Shown: positions 1-11,858, counted from the stretch's first letter. The stretch: DNA of 64,000 nt from Anaeramoeba flamelloides (GCA_027625915.1 JANTQA010000023.1:7068001-7132000), one strand, 5' to 3'. The notes: generated by a model from the letters alone, not told the origin. A program made the numbers and translations.

Positions 1-3000
1 AAGTTTATTTTCAAATCTAACAGACTGAATCTATTCTTGTTATCCCGTTCGCACAATATGGATCCAAATTGGATGAAGGGGATTGAATAATCTTTAATTT
101 TCGATTGCTTATCAAAAGTGCATTCGCACATGAACAAATAGAAGGGCTGGATTTGATTTGCGTGGTTAACATACGAAGAGATTGTTTCGTACATTAAGTC
201 GCCTGGCGTGGGATTTTCCATGAATTTTTTAATGGGACAAGATCTTTTGTTGGTTTCGATTTTATTGATGCCCTGCTGGCCTTGGCTGGTATTGCGGGTT
301 TCGTTTTGATTGCTATTCTTATTCACATTCGTTTCGTTTTTGTTTAATTGCTGGCTTGTCGCCGATTTGCTTTGTAATAAAAAGGATCTTAATTGGAAAT
401 TGAAGACTGTAGTTTTGACCTTTGAACGGATTAGAGAAGACTGCCTCAATTTTGGATTTTTGACAACATTATAGACGTCTTTCAGGCCTTCCTTTTTACT
501 TTTGGTATAATTGTCGTTAGAGCCTTTCAATGTTTCTTCGGATAATTCAAGTGAGAAAATTGCTGGCTGCAACATGAAAATGGATTTACATCGGAAAAAG
601 ACGTTAGTTTGATACCAGCCGTCGTAGGTAGCGAGATATGAAGCAAGTTGATTATCGGGGTCTGTTGGGAGGATGTAAAATTTGAAATTCACCTTGTGCA
701 TTAAAATTGGGTGCTTTTTTTTCAAAATGACAAAGGCCGAAATTACTCTCGTTAATACTAAGTCACCGCCTGTGACAAGAAATTTGATATCTGATCGATT
801 TCCAACTATATCCTTAGTTGTGCCCAATTTCAATTTGGCTTGCACAAATTGAAGCAATGCCCGTTCCAACCGATCCAAGATCGGCTCATGAAGTAAATGG
901 TGACCGTCAAGTATTTCACCCTGATGCAAGTCAACACCGGTTTCAATTGGGAAAGTAAATAGCGGAACGTCAGACAATTGTGGTATCAGGGTTGTTGAAT
1001 CCCAAGATTGATCAGAAAAGAATCGAGATCCGCCACCTGTTCCTTCTTTACTTGTCGTTTTTTTCAATTTCTTTTGTTGCTCAATTGTTTTTTTGATGTT
1101 CTGAAATAGCTCGTTGAATTGCTTTAAAATGGTTTCATTGACCATATTTTTTTCTTGCTTTTCATTCACTCGTGTTGAACTTTTTAGCTGTGCATAGCTT
1201 TGATAAATTTCTAATAGCTTGACAAAATAGTCATGGATTTTTTCTGCTTCAAGATAGCATTCTAAATTGTTTAAGATTGTTAAGTCGCCTTCTAAATTCC
1301 TGAATAATATGGATTTTAATAGTTGTCCTTCCATTTGAATATATCCTAATTTTTTCGAAATATGTGTTTTCATCAAATTTCGAAAATTAATACCTTCGTC
1401 ATTAGCTTGATCGAGAATTAATAAATGTAAATTACTATAAATTGGTGATTGTGTCCTTAAAAACTCTTCCAAATATGAAATGCCTGAAAAGGCCATTTCT
1501 TTATCTAACAAGTTGATGGTATTTCGTACAATTTCTCCATAAAATCTTGGTAAAAGAAATAATTTTGAGACGCTTTTTTTTGAATGTATTAATTGCTCTT
1601 TACTTAAAGTTCTCTATTTTTTTTTTTTTTTTTTTGTTTTTAAATTTTTTTATTTATCAAAATTATATATTTTCAATTTTAAATTTTTATTGTAAATAAA
1701 AATTGGGGTGTTTCTATTTATTTTGCATATTTCGATAATACATGAATTAATATATAATTTTAAAGAATTTAAAGTTTTTATTTTATCATAATAAAAAATT
1801 TCAAATCTAAATTCCAATTCAAAATTTTTGACACACCAAAATTCAATTTTTTATCAAAAAATCTTATTTATTTATTGATGGAAGAAGTGTAAATTACACT
1901 CTAAATACCCTTTTACTTTAATTTCCTCAAAGAGAATTTAAGTGTAAAATCATAGATTTCACGATTGTTCAAAGGAAAGATATAGCCACAATTTTTTTTT
2001 ATGTTTAAAAGGCAAAAGCAAAAAATTGAAAAGAAATTGGAAAAAAGGAAAAAAGAAAAAGAAAAAAATTGAAATTTAAAAAGGGTTTATAAGCTGCAAT
2101 TGGTAAAAAATCAAAAAAAAAAAAAAACAATTCTATCTTTAATTAAGGACCCCCTAAATCACAGCCACGATACTTTTGGTTGATTTAATAATTTGATAAT
2201 TGATCATGAATGTTCACTTGGTAGGTCATTGTATAAGTTGTTGTAATTTTTTTTTTTTTTTTTTTTGATCTGATTTGATTTCAACCTTTGGTCATTTTTA
2301 GGCTTTGCTTTTTCGTTTTTATTTTCAAGTTACCTATACTTTCGTGTTTCAGTTTCACATTATTAGCAAGTGACCACTTGATCTTTTTCCTTTGTAACTC
2401 TTCTTCCCAATATAAAGAAGATTCAACCAGGGGAAAAATGGAAAAAAAATAAAAAAATCTTATTTAATCAAATATCAAAGAAATGCCAAATTAGAAATCA
2501 TTCGAAAATTGAAATGTTAACATTTTTTTTATAAATTACAATACTCACAAAATAAACCAAAAACAAATAATTATTAATACTAATAAATTATAGGTGTGTT
2601 AAAAAATTTGGAGATGGGAATAACCAAAAAATACATTGGTAAATTTGTTTAAATTGTATTAGGAATATTGATCGATCAAATGGTTAGACACCATCTACTA
2701 ATTTTATTTGAGTTCTTCTATTTGGAACAACTCATCTTTAGCTTAATATCAGCTGTTGAAAAAAAAAATATCGATCGAACGAAAAAAGTTATGTAATTCA
2801 AAAAATGAATTAAAAACAAAAAGCTAAAAAGATGAAAAAATGATTTTCATATTTCTAAACATTACATTTTCCATTAAATTTTGAAATAATTTTGCTTTTT
2901 GTAAAATATAAAAATCATTTTTTTATTTTTTGTTTTCATTTCATTTTTTTAATTAGAGCAGTTAAAAAAATACCGGACATGAAAAAAATCCCGGACAAAA

Positions 3001-6000
3001 TTTTTAATTGTGAATATTAGTAAAATTATTGTGTAATTTATTTTATGTACAATCAAATTCCTTTTTTTAAGAATCAAACTTTTTCAATTATAACCCCCCA
3101 CTTATTACAATGATGATTGATGAAATCACACTTGTTGAAAACACCATTCAATCAATCAAAAAACAAGAAGAAAAATTATCATTTTCCAAACTCTAGTAAA
3201 CCTCAATAAAACTCGATTGTTTTTCAAAAAAAGTTGATCGACATATGGATATCAAACAATTACTCGAGTATTCTAGAGACACCTTACTTTGATGGACTTT
3301 AGGAAGGTTTATTACTAATCTCATAAAAAAATTGGTTATTTAAAATAAGGATTTCATTGAAATTAGACAAAAATTTTACTAATACTCACAATTAAAAATC
3401 TTGACCGGGATTTTTTTCATGTCCGGTATTTTTTTCCCTACTATATATAATCTGTTTCAGTCGATCAAAATTTTTTACGAATGATTGATATTTGGTTAAA
3501 GTTGATTTCTTCAAAACAGAAAAATTCAAAGAAAATTAGTTGAAGTGCTATCTAACCATTGATCAATCAATAATTGTTAATAGAATTTCAACAAATTTAC
3601 AAATGTATTTTTTGGTTATTCCCATCTCCAAAATTTTGGACACAAGATTTATTTATTTTGCTTGATAATTATTTGTTTCAGTTTGTGGGAATTGTAAATT
3701 ATAAATAATTGTTAATATTTCAATTCTTTAATGATTTCAATTTGGTATTTCTTATATATTTTATTTAATAAGATTTTTTTTCTTCAAAAAATGAATTTTG
3801 AATTGGGATTTATTTAGTCTTTATTAAATTTTTTGAAAAAACAGTTTTATTTTTATTAGGTTTTAGTCCGTATTGGATTAATAATTTTATATATTGAATT
3901 TAATTTTTGATTTTAAAAATTTCGATTTTCTTTAATAATTAAAATTAAATCATCTGCAAACATTTGGTATTGATCTGTTAATGGTATTATTTTTAATCGG
4001 AAGAAAACGCGAAATTAGAACAAAAAAAATTGGTGATAAAAGAATCTCCTTGTCATTTACCAAGTCCTTTTCCTTGAGAATATTTTCATAAGAATCTATG
4101 AAATATTCCCAAAAATATCTGAAAATCGAAAATACCCGAAATTTTTTAACCACTTAATAAACACTTTTTGGGCTACTTCTAAGAAACTCTAGTTTCATTA
4201 TATACTCAGTTTAACAGTAAAATGTATATTTGAAATTTTATCGTAGAATATTTTTTTCCACTGAAAAATTATAATTCAAAAAAAAAAAATTTTGGGGAAT
4301 AGTATTCAGACCCGTTTTGTGTGAAAGCAATTGGTATCTTCGATGACTGTAACATTTATGAACCTTACTAAATATTAAGAAATGATAGAAAATGTCTTTG
4401 TAAAGACAATTTCTAATTGTGTATCTTTACTCATAATTTTGTGAAGATAAATACAATCCTAAAATAGCCAAGTAATGTCTAATCGCACACATAACTATGC
4501 ATGCACATACCCAAGGTGACCAATATCAAACCTCCTTTAACTTCCCATACCCAAAAAGAAATTGGTTTAATCTAATACACGCTCTGCCTCTATCAACACA
4601 CCCCATACCAAACCCAAACACAACATTTACTTGCCCTGGCAAGTATTAGCATACTCAAATATACTCAAAAGATACCAAAAACTCTTCTTTAAAGGGTTTA
4701 TCGGTAGAAATTTCAAAAAAAAAATCTTTTGTCTTAAAGTAAAATTGTTATTTTACTGTTAAACATTTATTTCTTTACACTATGGGTTCTTAAAAGTTCT
4801 TCAAAAAGTGTTTTTTCGTGGTTAAAAAATTTCCGAGTATTTTCGATTTTCGGGTATTTTCGGGAATATTTCAAACACCCTTTTCATAAAAACTTTTGAT
4901 AATTTTATTTAAAACAAATTTTTTTCTTGTTATTTTTATTTTTTTTCAAATCGAATCAAAACATTTAGCGGTGTCAATCATTATAATAAAAGTTTTAGTA
5001 TTTTCATTTTCATTATTTGAATTTATCTTATTATATGAAATTTTGAAATTTATTACAACAATAGAAATATCATATTTTTTTCGAAAAATAAATTGAAATT
5101 TATGAATAAATTCCCAGCATGGTTTATTGGTTTATATAGCAAAATTCAACCATCTTAATAAAAAACAAAATTTATCACATTGAAGTATAGTTGGAAAAAA
5201 CAGTTAGTGTATGCAAAATACAATTTGTTGATTCCATATAACTATAATATGTGACAACTGTTTGTCGCATCTTTATCGCGAAGTGATCCATTTATTATTT
5301 TCATTAGGGTAATCTCTGCCAAACCTTTTTAAATGAACATTCCCTGAAAAAAATTATGTTTTTCAGAGCTATATCTTCTTGTAGAAATGGTAATTTTTGT
5401 TTTGTAAAATTAGTTCTTTTCAAAATAGTCTTATTTTTTTTTTAGTATTTTTTTTTTGCAAAATAATACAAAAAAAAAGTCTAATAAATACAAAATGTCA
5501 ATTTAATGATATAGTTTTTGTTTTTATATACCCGGAGGGGATTTAAATAAACTCTTTTTCAAACAAAAGGGCACACCTCTCAAATCATCAATACCATCGA
5601 ATTTGATTGTTAATAAGATAATTACTTATTGGTGATTTTCATTTTAATTATTCATTTTTTCATTTTTTTATTTATGGGTATTGAACAGTTGGAAAATGAA
5701 AAAAACAAGATAAGAAGAAACCAATTTGTAAATAATCTGCCAATATACAAATTGAAACAGTTTAGGTTTGATTTCGAATGAGCTAGATCTAGGAATTAAG
5801 AAAGACCATTATTGGATTGATGTATGTAACAAAGACAAAAAAAAATATTGAAAAAAACCAATTCCAACAAAATATCCAGATGAATTACAGCTTTATATTG
5901 AAAATGAGACTTTAAAGAACATTTGTTTGGCGTGCCAAGAGTTATCAATAAAACGTAAATAACTTTTCCCCAATACATCTTGTTCATCACTGTTATCGAT

Positions 6001-6665
6001 TTTATAATTTTTTTCCCCTACAATTTACAAAACGAGATTTCTCATTTCAAATAAAAGGGCACACCAATTTTTAAAATATTGAATTTTAATTTTTATTGTT
6101 TTGTTTTAATGAAGATTAAATATTCAGTTGAGTGTTTTTGTAAACATTTTAAAGAGTTTTTTTAAAATTTAGAATGATACTACAATTGATTTGATTCAAT
6201 TATGAATAATTCTTGAAATTTTTGTACCCTTTTATTTGAAAAAGAGTTTATATGTGAAATTTTATCTAAATAAATACCTAAATATTTAATTTTTTTCAAA
6301 TCTTTTGATATAACTGTTTTATCAAAAAAAAGTTTATTTTTTGTACATAAAAGCATATTATTTTATTCTAATCTATTAATTATTTTTTTGGAATAAAATC
6401 TTTTTTAGTATTTTTATTCGAAACTAAACTTGTGAAATTAATTCGGATATTTTATTTATAAATTATTAATTTTCGGATATTTGGAATTAAAATCTATCTA
6501 ACTGTTTCACTATTTTAAAATGAAATTTTGTTTTTTCACAGAAAATTGATAATTGGAATACTATTTGCATTTTGTTGTTTAGAGTTGTGTTTGATATTAA
6601 AAGAGTAAAATCATAATTTTTCAAATAACTAAAATTAAACAATGGCTTTTTTTATATATGTATGT

Positions 6666-6697
<32 letters not shown>

Positions 6698-8176
6698 ACT
6701 TATGTGTGTATGTGTGCATATATTTTTTTATATATCAGAAACAATAGATTAATAAAATTAATATTATAGGATTATCGAAAAAATTAAAAAAAAAAAAAAA
6801 AGCAAAAAAAGAAGATAATAACACCCATCGAAAATGGAAAGGCAATGAAAAGAAAAAAAGGAAAGGAAAAGAAAAGAAAATAGAATTCATACAGAACGAA
6901 TTAAACATTGAAGTAAATGTAATAGCCCAAGGGTTTTTGGAATTTCTTCAGAGGTTGTGAGAAATAAAAGGATGGTATCTAAAATAGTTGAAACAGAGCT
7001 TCCATTATTGGTTAATTTCATTAAATATGGATAAATTAAGCCAACATAATCTGTAATAATTTTGGTTATATTTTTATGATAAACGAATTTGTTGTTGTGC
7101 ATACATTGCAAGTAAATTGACATAAGGGTAAGTTAAGAAGAAAAAAAAAATTGTCCTGGGTTGTTTTTTTGAATAAAGGATTATTATTAGGAAAAATATT
7201 AAACAAAAAAGAAAAAAAAAGAAGAAATAAATAGTCAATTGTTACATTCTTGGGGAAGCAAGGCAAATTTTTCTGGATAGTTTATTTCACCACAATACGA
7301 TGGAATTGTGGTACAAATGTCTACAAGTCTAATCAGTGAGGTACTAAGATTTCTTGATTCAGAGATTATTGTTACAAGATCTCCAAGATAGTTTACAAAC
7401 CCGGTAATAGATCCTTCCATTAAGTCTGGGAAATCTGCGATTTTTTCCAAACTAGATCGATTTAATTTCCATAACAAACAAACATCTCTAAGAATTGGTA
7501 TAGGTTCTAAATCGTAAAGAAGTCCAATAAAAAATGCTGTAATAATTAAGCTTGTTCGGTAATATTCTTTTTTTTTGTTTGTTGTTTTTAGGCAAAGGTT
7601 TTTTTTTTAAAAAAAGAAAAATAAGGTTTGTAGCAAAAGGAAAATTATGATTTTTTGTTTTGGTAATTGAGTGAGTGAGTGAAAGTGGTGTGTGAAATAA
7701 ATTAAAAGAGAAAGGTAGGTTTTGTAAAAGTAAAGAATTAAAAAAAGAAAGAAAAAAGAAAAAAGAAAGTTTGTACCTTGTGAAGCTTTTTGTTGGAATG
7801 TTTGTCTTCCTTTTTGGTTCATTGGGTAAATTAATTTTTGAGAAAGATCTTTTGTATTAAATGACTCCAAATTTCTTTTTGTTGTTTGTGAAGGGATTAA
7901 TTCAAAAGAAGATTTTTCCATTTGGTATTGCTCACAAAGGCTTTTCATTTGTGCAACAATCTTTTGGATGGGAGTTTGTGTGTTGGTCCCTGTCTCAATA
8001 TTCAAGAGCCTTGATAGCAATAAACCTAAAAATCCACTCGAATATGTAGAGTCTTGTAAATTAGTCCAAAAGATCAAATATTTTGTAAAATCAACTGGGA
8101 TACAATCACTACTTGAAAGGATCCTTGTTAGAAAATCAAAATGTGTTTTATCTACTTTCCAATAATCCATAGACAT
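1..8176 (-). CDS. PI3K class IB regulatory subunit-like protein (p101/p84 family), 3' end off window
   Basis: Four exons on the minus strand: 8176-7777, 7566-7246, 7050-6893 and 1613 to beyond position 1. All junctions keep frame (phases 1, 1, 0) with GT donors and AG acceptors. Exons 1-3 give 293 residues of mostly helical, HEAT-like sequence; exon 4 adds at least 537. Exon 4 carries the best clue: the order VTGGDLVLTRVISAF, then KVNFKFYILP, then YLATYDGWYQTNVF (about residues 570-625), later a QIQPFYLFMCECTF stretch. As I recall them, human p101 (PIK3R5) has VVVFGSDRISGKVARAY, KLQFFYVPV, YLGMLDPWYERNVL and RPVLLQVYQTELTF in the same order. GINFRNLMK upstream resembles p101 GISYQRLVR. Known family role: adaptor that links the PI3K gamma catalytic subunit to G-beta-gamma at the plasma membrane. 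An Asn/Gln-rich spacer lies near residues 720-760. The family call rests on remembered motifs; the gene itself and its splicing are surer than the name. Confidence 0.62.
2447..3781. mobile_element. Long terminal-inverted-repeat element, family A, copy 1 (hosting a nested element)
   Basis: The left arm from about 2447 to 2730 pairs with the right arm from about 3500 to 3781. Shared blocks in the arms include GGAGATGGGAATAACCAAAA, a TTGATCGATCAA-like stretch, and an outer ATCTTATTTAAT block. No transposase ORF is visible, so it looks like a non-autonomous foldback or MITE-type element. A second element (2964-3437) sits inside it. Arm divergence suggests it is not recent. Confidence 0.7.
2964..3437. 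mobile_element. Small TIR element nested inside family A copy 1
   Basis: The left end reads ATACCGGACATGAAAAAAAT and the right end is its near-exact reverse complement at about 3405-3430. Pairing continues through an ACAATTAAAAATCTTG-like block for about 60 bp. It is about 470 bp with no ORF. It lies wholly within the 2447-3781 element, so it probably inserted later. Confidence 0.72.
3780..4160 (-). mobile_element. LINE reverse-transcriptase fragment (catalytic FADD region), decayed
   Basis: The minus strand reads PLTDQYQMFADDLILIIKEN around 3940-4010, matching the palm motif of non-LTR reverse transcriptases (a short motif, [FY]ADD, preceded by a hydrophobic strand). A frame-shifted continuation reads QYGLKPNKNKTVFSKNL near 3850, typical of the next RT block (GL..N..KT). 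The reading frame is disrupted by shifts and stops. It lies in the host gene's intron in the same orientation. Known family: non-LTR retrotransposons; clade not assignable. Confidence 0.6.
4080..4895. mobile_element. Foldback element with about 150-bp inverted arms (family G)
   Basis: The left arm 4080-4225 (with GAAATATTCCC, GAAAATCGAAAATACCCGAA and TTTTTTAACCAC) is the inverse of the right arm at about 4745-4895 (GTGGTTAAAAAA, TTCGATTTTCGGGTATTTTC). The roughly 500 bp between the arms is visibly richer in C on the plus strand than its surroundings and has no convincing ORF. The left arm overlaps the LINE fragment at 3780-4160, so the boundary there is uncertain. Confidence 0.6.
5545..6420. 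mobile_element. LINE thumb-domain scraps
   Basis: On the minus strand, 6190-6290 reads DLKKIKYLGIYLDKI, which fits the conserved YLG..LD block after the RT palm of LINE-like elements. The neighbouring stretch AAACTCTTTTTCAAA plus AAAAGGG recurs on the plus strand at 5555 and, shorter, near 6045, so several short copies in both orientations are present. All are degenerate. Between them, 5600-6030 shows no clear coding signal. Confidence 0.45.
6657..6692. repeat. (TA)n microsatellite
   Basis: An uninterrupted TA run of about 13 units is followed by a TATG/TGTG-rich tail to about 6720. It lies inside intron 3 of the adaptor-like gene. Confidence 0.9.
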
Positions 8177-8585
8177 CTCGGAGGATTTTTATTAATTCAA
8201 CAAATGGTTTACAAATTTAGATGAAAAAAAATGAAATTGTTATTTTCCTTTTTTTTTTTTGCTTATACTATTTAGAACCAATTTCCCTTATGGAGTTTTG
8301 AAAAAGTTGATTTCTTTAAGAAAATAGTTAGTATTACTTACAATCCGGTCTTAAATCAGCTTCAAACACAAGTTATTTAGTTTTAGAGTAAAAAAAGTAA
8401 ATCTTCTTTGCTGGTATTTGAATTATAAACGGGAAAAATCTTGAAAAGTTTTCAATTTTTTTTTTTAAAAAAAAAGTTACAAATTGCAACCTTCTTCTTT
8501 GAGAGTTCAATTTAGTTCAGAAAAATATAGAAAGGTAGTGAAAATTTTTAATCTTTTAAAATTCAAATACCAGTATTACTGTTGT

Positions 8586-8994
8586 GGAAAAAAAGTGAAA
8601 CAGGAAAAAAAGTGAAACATAGTTTTTAATTGGGGAACTTAACCAAAATGAAAAAGTAAAATCAATTAAAAGAAGAATCCAATAAACTTCAAATAATAAC
8701 CCATTATATTATTGTCAATCAACCCAACAAATACAATTTAAATCTACTTTTTATCCTCAATTATTGGCGTGGTTTTAGAGATCTCAAAAATAGTCAATTT
8801 TTTCAACAAATTTTTAATAATTGATCAATCAAAGAAAAACCCATACTAAAAGATAGTATTAAAAAAACCGTTATTATGGAGAATACTTCATTTTGTCTTT
8901 ATTTATTTATTTATTCTTTTTTTAATTGATTTTACTTTGAATTTTCAGTTTCTCTTGATTTTCCCAATTAAAAATCGTGTTGAACTTTTTTTCC
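8586..8994. mobile_element. MITE-like element, family B, copy 1
   Basis: The ends are imperfect inverted repeats: GGAAAAAAAGTGAAACATAG then TTTTTAATTGGGG on the left, and the reverse complement of CCCAATTAAAAATCGTG and GAACTTTTTTTCC on the right. The GGAAAAAAAGTGAAACA block is duplicated at the left end. It is about 410 bp with no ORF. Related copies lie at 9402-9812, 39876-40324 and 62678-63126. Confidence 0.68.
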
Positions 8995-9070
8995 TTAATG
9001 ATTATTGATAATTTAAATTTTATTCACGCCACCGATGTACGAAACCTCAAAATTGATTTGAGTATGAGTC

Positions 9071-9300
9071 GACTATTTCTTACAAAAAAATTAAACAAAA
9101 TTTTCATTCAGCTTTTCAAAAAAAGATTGTTAAATCATAACACTATTTTTAATTTTTAATTTCCAAAAGAAGCTTAAATAATTAATTTACATTTGTAAAA
9201 TTGGGTACTTTGTTGATTTATTTTAATTCTTGGGTTGGATCTGATTATTTTGGAAAACTCAATGAAAATTTTGATCTTTTTATTTTTCAATTAACAGTAA
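9071..9300. mobile_element. Small foldback element, family D, copy 1
   Basis: The left end contains CAAAATTTTCATTCAGCTTT and the right end its inverse, CAATGAAAATTTTGATCTTT, followed by a TTCAATTAACAGTAA block. It is about 230 bp with no ORF. The same paired blocks occur at 11250-11490, inside 13250-14402, and at 63505-63760. Confidence 0.6.
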
Positions 9301-9401
9301 TCAATGAATTTTTTCAACTCAAAAATAGGTTGCCACTGATCATATTTTTTTTTTTTTTCAACATTTAAGGGAAAAAAATAGTTTTAATAATCTTGAGGAA
9401 A

Positions 9402-9812
9402 ATGGGAAAAAAATGTTCAACATTAATTTTTCATTCGGAACTATTAATATAATCACAGAAACCTGTAAATGAAAAATAAGATCTATTAAAGAAAATAAAA
9501 ATACATGATTTAAAATAAAATATAGAATTCAACAGAATAAGAGTATTTTGTAAAACTTCTTATAATTTGTTTTTTTTTTCTTTAATCTTTAAAAAGAAAT
9601 ATTTGAAAATAAAACAATTATTTTTGAGATCTCCAAAACAAAAATCGATTTTTATCAAGTAGATCTAAATTTTTTTTGGTCATTTGATAGTAAATACTAT
9701 AAAGAAATTTTCTTTGTAGTTAATTTGTTTCTTTTATTAAAAGATTTTACTTATTATTTTCAAGAACTATTAATGTTCACAGAAAAAATCATGTTGAAAT
9801 TTTTTTCTTACA
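9402..9812. mobile_element. MITE-like element, family B, diverged copy 2
   Basis: The left end has GGGAAAAAAATGTTCAACAT then ATAATCACAGAAACCTG, the same internal block seen in the 39876 copy. The right end carries the inverted GTTGAAATTTTTTTCTTAC. It is about 410 bp and more diverged than copies 1 and 3. Confidence 0.55.
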
Positions 9813-11249
9813 AGACAAGGTGTTAATATATCAATAAAAAATAATTTAGTGAATTTTGTGAATTGCTTCTCACACCTGGATATTTTGGGTTACATGGATA
9901 CAAGTTTCAGAGATACTGATAAATTCTAATAAATTTCAATAAATTTTGAGGTCAATTTCCATTTTTATAATTCTAAGAACTGTTTCATATAAACATTCAA
10001 CAACAAAGAATAATTTGAAGACAAACCAATTTTACAGAGTTTCTTAATTGACTTCATCAAATATTTTATTCAAAACTTGAGCATAAAAATTTCAAAAAAT
10101 AAAACCAAGTAAAAATTTCAAAACATTTATTTCAATTTATCAGCTATTGAAATTTATTCAATTAAAATTTGGTTAATCCTTTAATTAATCATAAATCCAA
10201 AGAAATTTGTTGTATTTCATAAATATTTTGTTCGAATTGAAATTTATTTATTAATCTTAAAAAATTTGACCTTTTTAAACAAATCTGGATTAAATTTATA
10301 TCTGTTTTTTTTTAAATTTGATGACCAAGTTTCTTTAACTTTCTTTAATATTAAAGTATGTTTATACAACCAGTATCAATTCGGGGGGGGGGGAAAAAAA
10401 GTTTCAAATTTAAGCATGAAAATCGGATCCTCGTGAAAGTGAAATGTATACAAAAAAGTTCAATAAATTGTCTATAATTTGATATTTTTTGTGCCTTAAC
10501 ATTAGTAATTACTATACAATTATCCGAAATATTGTAGTGGTTGAAAGGAAAATGGCCAAATTTTTTATTAATTGTCTAAAAAAAGTGACTACAAGGGATG
10601 AATATTCCAAAATATTGCTGAATTATACTCTTTATCTCTTGAGATCCAGAAATACTCTTAAATTTCAAAAATTTGGGGAATTTGGAATTTTACTAGATCA
10701 CAGTTTTAATACTAAGTTGGTAATGTTTTCCACAACCCAGTCATTTTTCATCTTAGATAGGTATTATCAAGTATCCAATTAAAACCTTTAACAAATTCAA
10801 GTTTTTTTAATAATAGTAAAGGTTCTGGTTTTCATTATAAATTGTGCAATTTTTAATTGGATCAGGTAGAATTTTACAATCCTAAAAATTTTTAAATCCA
10901 ATAGTTATTCTGGATCCGAAAAGATAAAGTAATAATTTAACAATTTTTTAATACATAAATTCCCCATAAAAACTTTATTTTTGATAATACTTAATTCTAC
11001 CACATATATTTATTTATTTTTCTCAATTTACAAAAACATTAATTTTATATTTCTCTCAATTAATTAATAAATCCAATAAAACAGCAAAATCTATGAAAGA
11101 AAACTTTGATAGTTTCTTAGTTATTGATTACAAAATTAATTATTCTCAAACCTCGCCCTAAGGTAATAAAAAAAAATTAAAATCAAAAAATTAAAAATGA
11201 ATAAAAAAATAATTTTGATAATGTTATTTTCAAAAAGTGAGTATTATAA

Positions 11250-11490
11250 GTTCTAAAAAGTATACTGTTAATTGAAAGATAATACGATCAAAATTTTCAT
11301 TCAGCTTTCCAAAAAAAAATCCTAAGAATTAAAAAAAAACATCAAAGTCCTCAATTCTATATAGGGAAATTATTAATATAATCTGACTTTAAGAATTAAA
11401 AATTTGAAATTTTACATGGACGAGTTAAAAACTCTGTTTTTGGGAAAGCTGAATAAAAATTTTGTTCCCTATATTTTACAACAAATAGTA
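11250..11490. mobile_element. Small foldback element, family D, copy 2
   Basis: GATCAAAATTTTCATTCAGC near 11287 faces its inverse GCTGAATAAAAATTTTG near 11448, with flanking ATTGAAAGATA and TATTTTACAACAA blocks. It is about 240 bp and has no ORF. Confidence 0.58.
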
Positions 11491-11858
11491 TCCCAAAATG
11501 TTTGACAATTTGATAAATATATTAAATAAAGATTCAAACAAATATGTTTTGAGAAAATATAGGAAATGGCCTTAAATATTTTGAAATATTTAAGAATACA
11601 GTAAGGCTGAAAAAATAAAAATATAAAGATGAAAATATTTCATCAGAAATTGTTTCCATTTGAAAGCAAAAAACTTTTTTCAAAAATTAAAATAATTCAC
11701 CCACCAAGAGATTTCAGTTCAATTTTGGACTGGTTGCCTTTGGAAAAAATGAAACAAAATGAGATGAAAAAAGTCATGAAATGTAACAAAATAAGAATAT
11801 TTTCAAATTGCTCTTGTTTTCAAAATAATTTGAAACGATAATTTTACAGGGGTAACCT

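Larger units (their letters stand above)
1614..6892 (-). other. Long intron 3 of the PI3K adaptor-like gene (about 5.3 kb)
   Basis: Donor GTATGA follows codon TCT at 6893 and the acceptor is an A-rich ATAG before 1613; both flanking exons are phase 0. In-frame stops on both sides (TGA just after the donor, TAG just before the acceptor) force a splice if both ORFs are real and belong together. The intron holds foldback elements and LINE fragments listed separately, and a (TA)n tract. The alternative is two neighbouring genes, with exon 3 ending at the TGA after residue 294 and a new gene starting upstream of 1613. Confidence 0.55.
8177..11858. other. Gene-free spacer with several MITE-like elements
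   Basis: This stretch lies upstream of the adaptor-like gene and downstream of the phosphatase gene. It has no exon-like sequence I can support. Four foldback elements are listed separately. There is a poly-G run at about 10383-10392. An open frame at 10489-10782 (97 codons) resembles no family I know and has AT-rich codons, so I treat it as chance. Confidence 0.6.

Noticed and set aside
7235-7477. Exon 2 of the adaptor-like gene ending at its TGA (QECNN) as the true C-terminus
   Set aside because: A GTAACA donor just before the stop and an ATTACAG acceptor at 7051 join in frame to more helical sequence, so the stop is read as intronic.
10489-10782. 97-codon plus-strand open frame
   Set aside because: No family resemblance, no splice partner, amino-acid use (Phe, Leu, Asn, Lys) as expected from AT-rich DNA. 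Kept out of the gene list.
11629-11841. 70-codon plus-strand frame next to the phosphatase 3' end
   Set aside because: Short, Lys/Phe/Asn-rich, no motif; it overlaps the likely 3' flank of the phosphatase gene.
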